NCBI RefSeq assembly: GCF_000269865.1
Contig: NZ_AKKV01000027.1
Location: 1-64,000, forward strand
Length of the DNA stretch: 64,000 nt
Direction of reading: 5' to 3'
Source: Fictibacillus macauensis ZFHKF-1
GTDB lineage: Bacteria; Bacillota; Bacilli; Bacillales; Fictibacillaceae
Below the pieces are notes generated by a model. It was not told where the DNA came from. It did not search any database and was given only the letters and a program-made list of their open reading frames with translations. A program made the translations under genes and the position numbers. Of this stretch, positions 59,395-64,000 are shown one piece after another (positions within the stretch are counted from its first letter, which is position 1; every line of letters starts with the position of its first letter).

Positions 59395-60603
59395 TTGGTA
59401 CGTGATTCAAAAAAAATCTTGCTGTGCGTAACAGGAGGGATCGCTGCTTATAAAGCGGCAACGATCGCAAGTCAGCTCTATCAGCGTGGATACGAAGTAA
59501 AGGTAGCAATGACGGCATCCTCACAAGCCTTCATCACGCCATTAACACTACAAACGTTATCGCGTAACGAAGTGTATACAGATACGTTTGAAGAGCGCAA
59601 TCCTGAGGTCGTCGCTCATATAGATTTAGCTGATTGGGCAGATGTTGTTGTTGTGGCTCCCGCTACGGCTAATGTGATTGGAAAATTAGCAAATGGTATT
59701 GCTGATGATGTTGTAACCACAACGCTACTGGCTACACAAGCACCCGTCATGATTGCGCCAGCTATGAACGTAAACATGTATCAGCACAAAGCTGTACAAC
59801 AGAATTTAGAGAAGTTAGCTCAGTTTGGTTGTCGGTTTATTGAACCGAATGAAGGATTATTAGCGTGTGGGTATGTTGGAAAAGGTCGTTTAGCAGAGCC
59901 AGAGGAAATTATTGCCGCTATAGAAGCCTTTTTTCAAGAAAAAGAGCACAGTAAACCGTTACAAGGTAAGAACGTATTAATTACCGCTGGACCAACGCGA
60001 GAACCGGTTGATCCTGTTCGTTATTTTACCAATTATTCTTCTGGAAAAATGGGCTATGCCATTGCAAAAGCAGCCGTTGCACTAGGCGCTAATGTGACGC
60101 TTGTGAGTGGACCGACCGCGCTTACCCCTCCACCAGGCGTAACGTTTCTGCCTGTGGAATCAACAGCTGAAATGTTAGAGGCGGTTTTAACACGCTATGA
60201 CAACCAAGATGTAGTTGTAAAAGCAGCGGCTGTAGCAGATTACAAGCCAAAACGTGTTTTGTCTCAAAAAATGAAAAAGAAACAAGACGAGTGGACTGTT
60301 GAGCTTGAAAAAACAACTGATATTTTAGCAGAGCTAGGCAAACGGAAACAGCACCAACTTCTTGTTGGTTTTGCTGCTGAAACGCAAGATGTAGAGCATT
60401 ATGCCAAAGATAAATTAGAACGAAAAAATTTAGATATGATTGTTGCCAATAATGTGGCCCAAGAAGGATCGGGCTTTAGCGTAGATACAAATGAAATTAT
60501 TATTTATAAAAAAGATGGCAGTAAACAAGCCTTTCCACTACTGGCTAAAGAAAAAGTAGCGTATGAAATTTTAGAAGTAGCGATGGATTTGATGGGACGA
60601 TGA
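59395..60603 (+). CDS. coaBC: Bifunctional phosphopantothenoylcysteine decarboxylase/synthetase CoaBC
   Basis: A 402-residue fusion. The N-terminal CoaC flavoprotein (about 1-185) has LCVTGGIAAYKAA, PAMNVNMY and ACGYVGKGRL; the C-terminal CoaB ligase has LITAGPTREPVDPVRYFTNYSSGKMG and AAAVADYKP. It joins 4'-phosphopantothenate to cysteine and decarboxylates the product in CoA synthesis. TTG 59395 is used with AGGAGGAG upstream. It overlaps priA by 4 bases. Confidence 0.95.
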   Translation: MVRDSKKILLCVTGGIAAYKAATIASQLYQRGYEVKVAMTASSQAFITPLTLQTLSRNEVYTDTFEERNPEVVAHIDLADWADVVVVAPATANVIGKLANGIADDVVTTTLLATQAPVMIAPAMNVNMYQHKAVQQNLEKLAQFGCRFIEPNEGLLACGYVGKGRLAEPEEIIAAIEAFFQEKEHSKPLQGKNVLITAGPTREPVDPVRYFTNYSSGKMGYAIAKAAVALGANVTLVSGPTALTPPPGVTFLPVESTAEMLEAVLTRYDNQDVVVKAAAVADYKPKRVLSQKMKKKQDEWTVELEKTTDILAELGKRKQHQLLVGFAAETQDVEHYAKDKLERKNLDMIVANNVAQEGSGFSVDTNEIIIYKKDGSKQAFPLLAKEKVAYEILEVAMDLMGR

Positions 60604-63017
60604 TCGCAAAAGTTATTGTGGATATTCCGGCATCCAACGTGAATAAAACATTTGATTATCTCATACCGAAGACGCTAGAAGCGTCCGCACAACCTGGTAT
60701 GAGAGTTGCTGTGCCATTTGGTCCTCGGAAGTTACAAGGATTTATACTTTCAATCACTAAAGATGCAACGGTCTCTAAGTTAAAGCGGTTGCAGGAACTG
60801 TTAGATCCTGTACCGGTTTTAACATCAGAACTTCTTTCACTTGGGCAGTGGTTAAGTGAAGAAACGCTTTGTTTTTTAATTACAGCTTTTCAAGCGATGA
60901 TTCCGTCAGCTCTAAAAGCGACCTATAAAAAAGAATTTGCGTTGTCACAAGAACAGCACCTTTCATCGCTTCCTTCTCAAGTGATGCGATGGTTTAATCA
61001 TCGAACGCACATTCCCTATGATGAGATCGTGACAACAGAGCCAGAACTGCTACCTGTTTTTCAAAAACTCGTAACTGCTGGAACACTTGAAGTTATTTAT
61101 AAGATGAATGATAAAGTGACAAAAAAGAAAATAAAAGTTGTTTATCCGAACCAATCCGTTGGAGCGCTGCAGACACTTCTAGCAGCCCTGCCGCCCCAAG
61201 CGTTAAAACAAAAAGAAGTGTTACACTATGTGATGAATGAGCGGGAAGGTGTTGTGCAAAGCGACCTTTTAACCATGTTTGACGCCAGCCGCTCAACGGT
61301 CACAGCGCTCGAAAAAAAAGGAGCCGTAGTGGTGATCGACCAAGAATTATATCGAGATCCGTTTGCTGGTCGAGAATTTAAAAAAACAACGCCTTTAACG
61401 TTAACCGCTCAACAAGAAGAGAGTATGCGACCTATGGTAGCTGCTGTTGAAGAAGAACGTCATGAAACGTTTTTGTTACACGGAGTGACTGGTAGCGGTA
61501 AAACAGAGGTGTATTTACAAACCATTGAGGCCGTTTTGCAAAAGGGAAAAGAAGCCATTGTACTCGTTCCTGAAATATCGCTTACTCCGCAAATGGTTTT
61601 GCGGTTTAAAGGGCGCTTTGGTTCAAGAGTGGCCGTTATGCACAGCGGCTTATCGGCGGGAGAAAAATACGATGAGTGGCGCAAAATTCAGCGAAAAGAA
61701 GTTTCGGTCGTTGTTGGCGCTCGTTCTGCTGTGTTTGCTCCTTTTGAAAATCTCGGCCTTATTATTATCGATGAAGAACACGAGTCTAGCTACAAGCAAG
61801 AAGAAAATCCACGCTATCATGCCCGTGATGTCGCCATTCACAGAGGACTTATGAATCACTGTCCTGTAATTTTAGGGAGTGCGACACCGTCGCTTGAAAC
61901 GTATGCTCGTGCACAAAAAGGTGTATATACACTTTGTGAGCTCTTAGAGCGTGTGAATAGCCGTGAACTTCCTGCGGTAGAAATCGTCGATATGCGTGAA
62001 GAACTTCGGAATGGAAATCGTTCGATGTTTTCTGAAGACTTGTTTGCAAAATTACAAGATCGTTTGCAAAAGGGCGAACAATCTGTGCTTTTCTTAAATC
62101 GAAGAGGCTATTCTTCGTTTATTTTATGTAGAGATTGTGGGTATGTTGGTGAATGTCCACATTGTGATATTTCGTTAACGTATCATAAGAAACATCATAC
62201 GTTGCGCTGTCACTATTGTGGGTATGCTGAAGAAATGCCTACTAATTGTCCTTCTTGTGAGAGCTCGTATATTCGTTTTTTTGGTACTGGAACACAAAAA
62301 GTCGAAGAAGAATTGGCCAAGCTATTACCTGAGGCGCGTGTTATTCGAATGGATGTGGATACAACGAGTCGAAAGGGCAGTCATGAAAAGCTTCTTTCTC
62401 AGTTTGGAGAAGGCAAGGCTGATATTTTATTAGGCACACAAATGATTGCCAAAGGACTTGATTTTCCAAAAGTAACACTCGTTGGTGTCCTAGCTGCTGA
62501 TACGATGTTGCACTTGCCTGACTTCAGAGCATCTGAAAAAACGTTTCAATTGCTTACCCAAGTGAGCGGTCGTGCCGGCCGTCATGAGCTAGAAGGTGAA
62601 GTGGTTATTCAAAGCTATACGGTGGGCCATTATAGTATTGAGCTTGCAAGTAAGCATGACTATCATACTTTTTATAAAGAAGAAATGGCTGTGCGTCAAA
62701 GTCATCGGTACCCACCCTATTATTATTTAACGTTATTATCGTTCTCTCATCCTGATGTATTAAAAGTGGTGGATGCTAGTGAGAAGTGCGCTGGGTATTT
62801 GCGAGAGCGACTCTCTGAAAGGACGCTCATTTTAGGTCCAGTCGTGTCACCAATTGCCCGGATCAAAGATAGATATCGGTATCAGGTCATGATAAAATAC
62901 AAAAATGAACCAGCGTTAAGTCGTATCATTCAAGAATTATTACAGCATTTTCAACCGCTAATGGATAAAGAAGGCTTGCACATTTCTGTTGATATGAACG
63001 CGCAGCAAATGATGTAA
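60600..63017 (+). CDS. priA: Primosomal replication restart helicase PriA
   Basis: An 805-residue superfamily 2 helicase. The N-terminal 3'-DNA-binding domain begins [20 protein letters not shown]. Walker A is in [12 protein letters not shown] (about residue 292-303), Walker B in [13 protein letters not shown], and a zinc-binding region between about 510 and 555 has the expected cysteine pairs ([30 protein letters not shown]). It reloads the replisome at stalled forks. fmt follows after 56 bp; the usual def is absent between them. Confidence 0.96.
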   Translation: MIAKVIVDIPASNVNKTFDYLIPKTLEASAQPGMRVAVPFGPRKLQGFILSITKDATVSKLKRLQELLDPVPVLTSELLSLGQWLSEETLCFLITAFQAMIPSALKATYKKEFALSQEQHLSSLPSQVMRWFNHRTHIPYDEIVTTEPELLPVFQKLVTAGTLEVIYKMNDKVTKKKIKVVYPNQSVGALQTLLAALPPQALKQKEVLHYVMNEREGVVQSDLLTMFDASRSTVTALEKKGAVVVIDQELYRDPFAGREFKKTTPLTLTAQQEESMRPMVAAVEEERHETFLLHGVTGSGKTEVYLQTIEAVLQKGKEAIVLVPEISLTPQMVLRFKGRFGSRVAVMHSGLSAGEKYDEWRKIQRKEVSVVVGARSAVFAPFENLGLIIIDEEHESSYKQEENPRYHARDVAIHRGLMNHCPVILGSATPSLETYARAQKGVYTLCELLERVNSRELPAVEIVDMREELRNGNRSMFSEDLFAKLQDRLQKGEQSVLFLNRRGYSSFILCRDCGYVGECPHCDISLTYHKKHHTLRCHYCGYAEEMPTNCPSCESSYIRFFGTGTQKVEEELAKLLPEARVIRMDVDTTSRKGSHEKLLSQFGEGKADILLGTQMIAKGLDFPKVTLVGVLAADTMLHLPDFRASEKTFQLLTQVSGRAGRHELEGEVVIQSYTVGHYSIELASKHDYHTFYKEEMAVRQSHRYPPYYYLTLLSFSHPDVLKVVDASEKCAGYLRERLSERTLILGPVVSPIARIKDRYRYQVMIKYKNEPALSRIIQELLQHFQPLMDKEGLHISVDMNAQQMM

Positions 63018-63073
63018 GAAGCATAATGATATCGATTAATGAGACATGTTTTTTGAAAGGTAGGAATCATTTT

Positions 63074-64000
63074 ATGAGAATTGTATTTATGGGAACTCCA
63101 GATTTTTCGGTCCCGGTATTGCGCCAGCTAGTTAAGGATGGCTATGATGTTGTAGCAGCAGTTACCCAACCGGATAAACCACAAGGTCGAAAGAAAGAGA
63201 TCAAGCCAACACCTGTCAAAGAAGAAGCGCTAGCACACGGCATTCCGGTGCTACAACCAGTTAAATTGCGTCAAGAATTTGAAGCTATTCTTACCTTAAA
63301 ACCAGACTTAATTGTTACGGCTGCATACGGTCAAATATTACCTACAGAAGTGCTAGAGGCACCGCAGTATGGTTGTATTAACGTACATGCATCACTTCTT
63401 CCAGATTATCGCGGCGGAGCACCAATTCATCAAGCGATTATGGATGGCAAAAAAGAAACAGGTGTAACGATTATGTATATGGTAGATCAGTTAGATGCAG
63501 GTGATATTTTAACGCAAGTAACAGTTCCCATTACAGAAGAGGACCATACAGCAAGTATGTTTGATAAATTAAGTGAAGCAGGGGCAATGTTGCTCTCAGA
63601 AACGATTCCAGCGCTTATTGAGGGAAAACTAACACCGCAAAAGCAAGAGGAAGATAAGGTAACGTATGCGTTCAATATAAGTAGGGAAAAAGAACGAATT
63701 GATTGGGCGAATACAGGAGAAGCCATTTACAATCAAATTCGCGGTCTTCATCCGTGGCCAGTAGCCTATACAACGTGGAATGGGAAACCGCTGAAAATTT
63801 GGTGGGGAGAAAAAAGAACCACTAACAAGCAAGGTGAACCAGGAACGATTGTTGAGGTAACGAAACAAGGTTTCCTCGTCAAAACAGGAAATGATACAGG
63901 AATTTTCATTACTGACTTACAACCGTCAGGAAAAAAACGAATGGCTGCTTCACAATTTTTACAAGGCGCTCAAGATTTATTGGGAATCGCATTAGGTGAT
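63074..64000 (+). CDS. fmt: Methionyl-tRNA formyltransferase (3' end cut by window edge)
   Basis: 309 codons lie in the window and the frame is still open at the right edge; family length is about 315, so only a few residues are missing. The formyl-THF site has Asn103, His105 and Asp141 in [13 protein letters not shown] and LDAGD. The C-terminal OB-like domain ([13 protein letters not shown]) is present. It formylates Met-tRNA for initiation. ATG 63074 follows GGTAGGA. In B. subtilis it is preceded by def and followed by rsmB. Confidence 0.95.
   Translation, partial: MRIVFMGTPDFSVPVLRQLVKDGYDVVAAVTQPDKPQGRKKEIKPTPVKEEALAHGIPVLQPVKLRQEFEAILTLKPDLIVTAAYGQILPTEVLEAPQYGCINVHASLLPDYRGGAPIHQAIMDGKKETGVTIMYMVDQLDAGDILTQVTVPITEEDHTASMFDKLSEAGAMLLSETIPALIEGKLTPQKQEEDKVTYAFNISREKERIDWANTGEAIYNQIRGLHPWPVAYTTWNGKPLKIWWGEKRTTNKQGEPGTIVEVTKQGFLVKTGNDTGIFITDLQPSGKKRMAASQFLQGAQDLLGIALGD

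Overview
The window is a chromosomal segment of an endospore-forming, meso-diaminopimelate-type member of the Bacillaceae (Firmicutes, Bacillales). The evidence is gene order close to the mraZ/dcw, sporulation-sigma, ylm, pyr and rqcH-fmt regions of Bacillus subtilis; the sporulation genes spoVD, spoVE, spoIIGA, sigE and sigG; bshC of bacillithiol synthesis; purine-rich Shine-Dalgarno sites; and a T-box and three PyrR attenuators. The genus cannot be fixed from the sequence alone. Almost every gene lies on the + strand; only ylbP and rqcH are on the - strand. I see no tRNA, rRNA, insertion sequence, prophage or CRISPR array.

Layout. 1-2160: a poly-A/poly-T tract, a crotonase-family gene, ylbO (RsfA family) and ylbP. 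2325-5560: a three-gene acyl-CoA carboxylase operon (biotin carboxylase, small biotin carrier, carboxyltransferase) sitting between ylbP and ylbQ. 5638-8390: ylbQ/panE and bshC. 8400-28446: the division and cell-wall cluster mraZ-rsmH-ftsL-pbpB-spoVD-murE-murF-mraY-murD-spoVE-murG-murB-divIB-ylxW-ylxX-sbp-ftsA-ftsZ. 28560-31351: a Spo0A-type promoter, spoIIGA-sigE-sigG. 31412-35375: ylmC-ylmD-ylmE-sepF-ylmG-ylmH-divIVA. 35381-38538: T-box leader and ileS. 38603-40852: a YqcI/YcgG-family gene, lspA and rluD. 40854-53345: the pyr operon with attenuators before pyrR, pyrP and pyrB, followed by pyrC-carA-carB-pyrK-pyrD-pyrF-pyrE and a methyltransferase. 53389-55092: rqcH (- strand). 55251-64000: a Ca2+-type P-ATPase, remA, gmk, rpoZ, coaBC, priA and fmt, which runs off the right edge.

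The genes form a few functional blocks. One builds peptidoglycan precursors and the divisome, with FtsZ, FtsA, SepF, DivIVA, DivIB, FtsL and PBP2B all encoded here. One starts the mother-cell and forespore programmes: SpoIIGA activates pro-SigmaE, and SigmaG acts later. One makes UMP from bicarbonate and glutamine under PyrR control. One handles translation (IleRS, RluD, YlmH, RqcH, Fmt).

Most of the window is ordinary conserved Bacillales core. Departures worth a look are the acyl-CoA carboxylase insertion beside a crotonase that lacks one catalytic glutamate, a YqcI/YcgG gene in the ileS-lspA gap, the absence of def between priA and fmt and of yloC before remA, a 15-bp perfect inverted repeat bracketing the spoVD start, twin palindromes ahead of ftsA, and a pyrP Shine-Dalgarno site buried in its own attenuator terminator. 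I did not find a convincing wholly new system.
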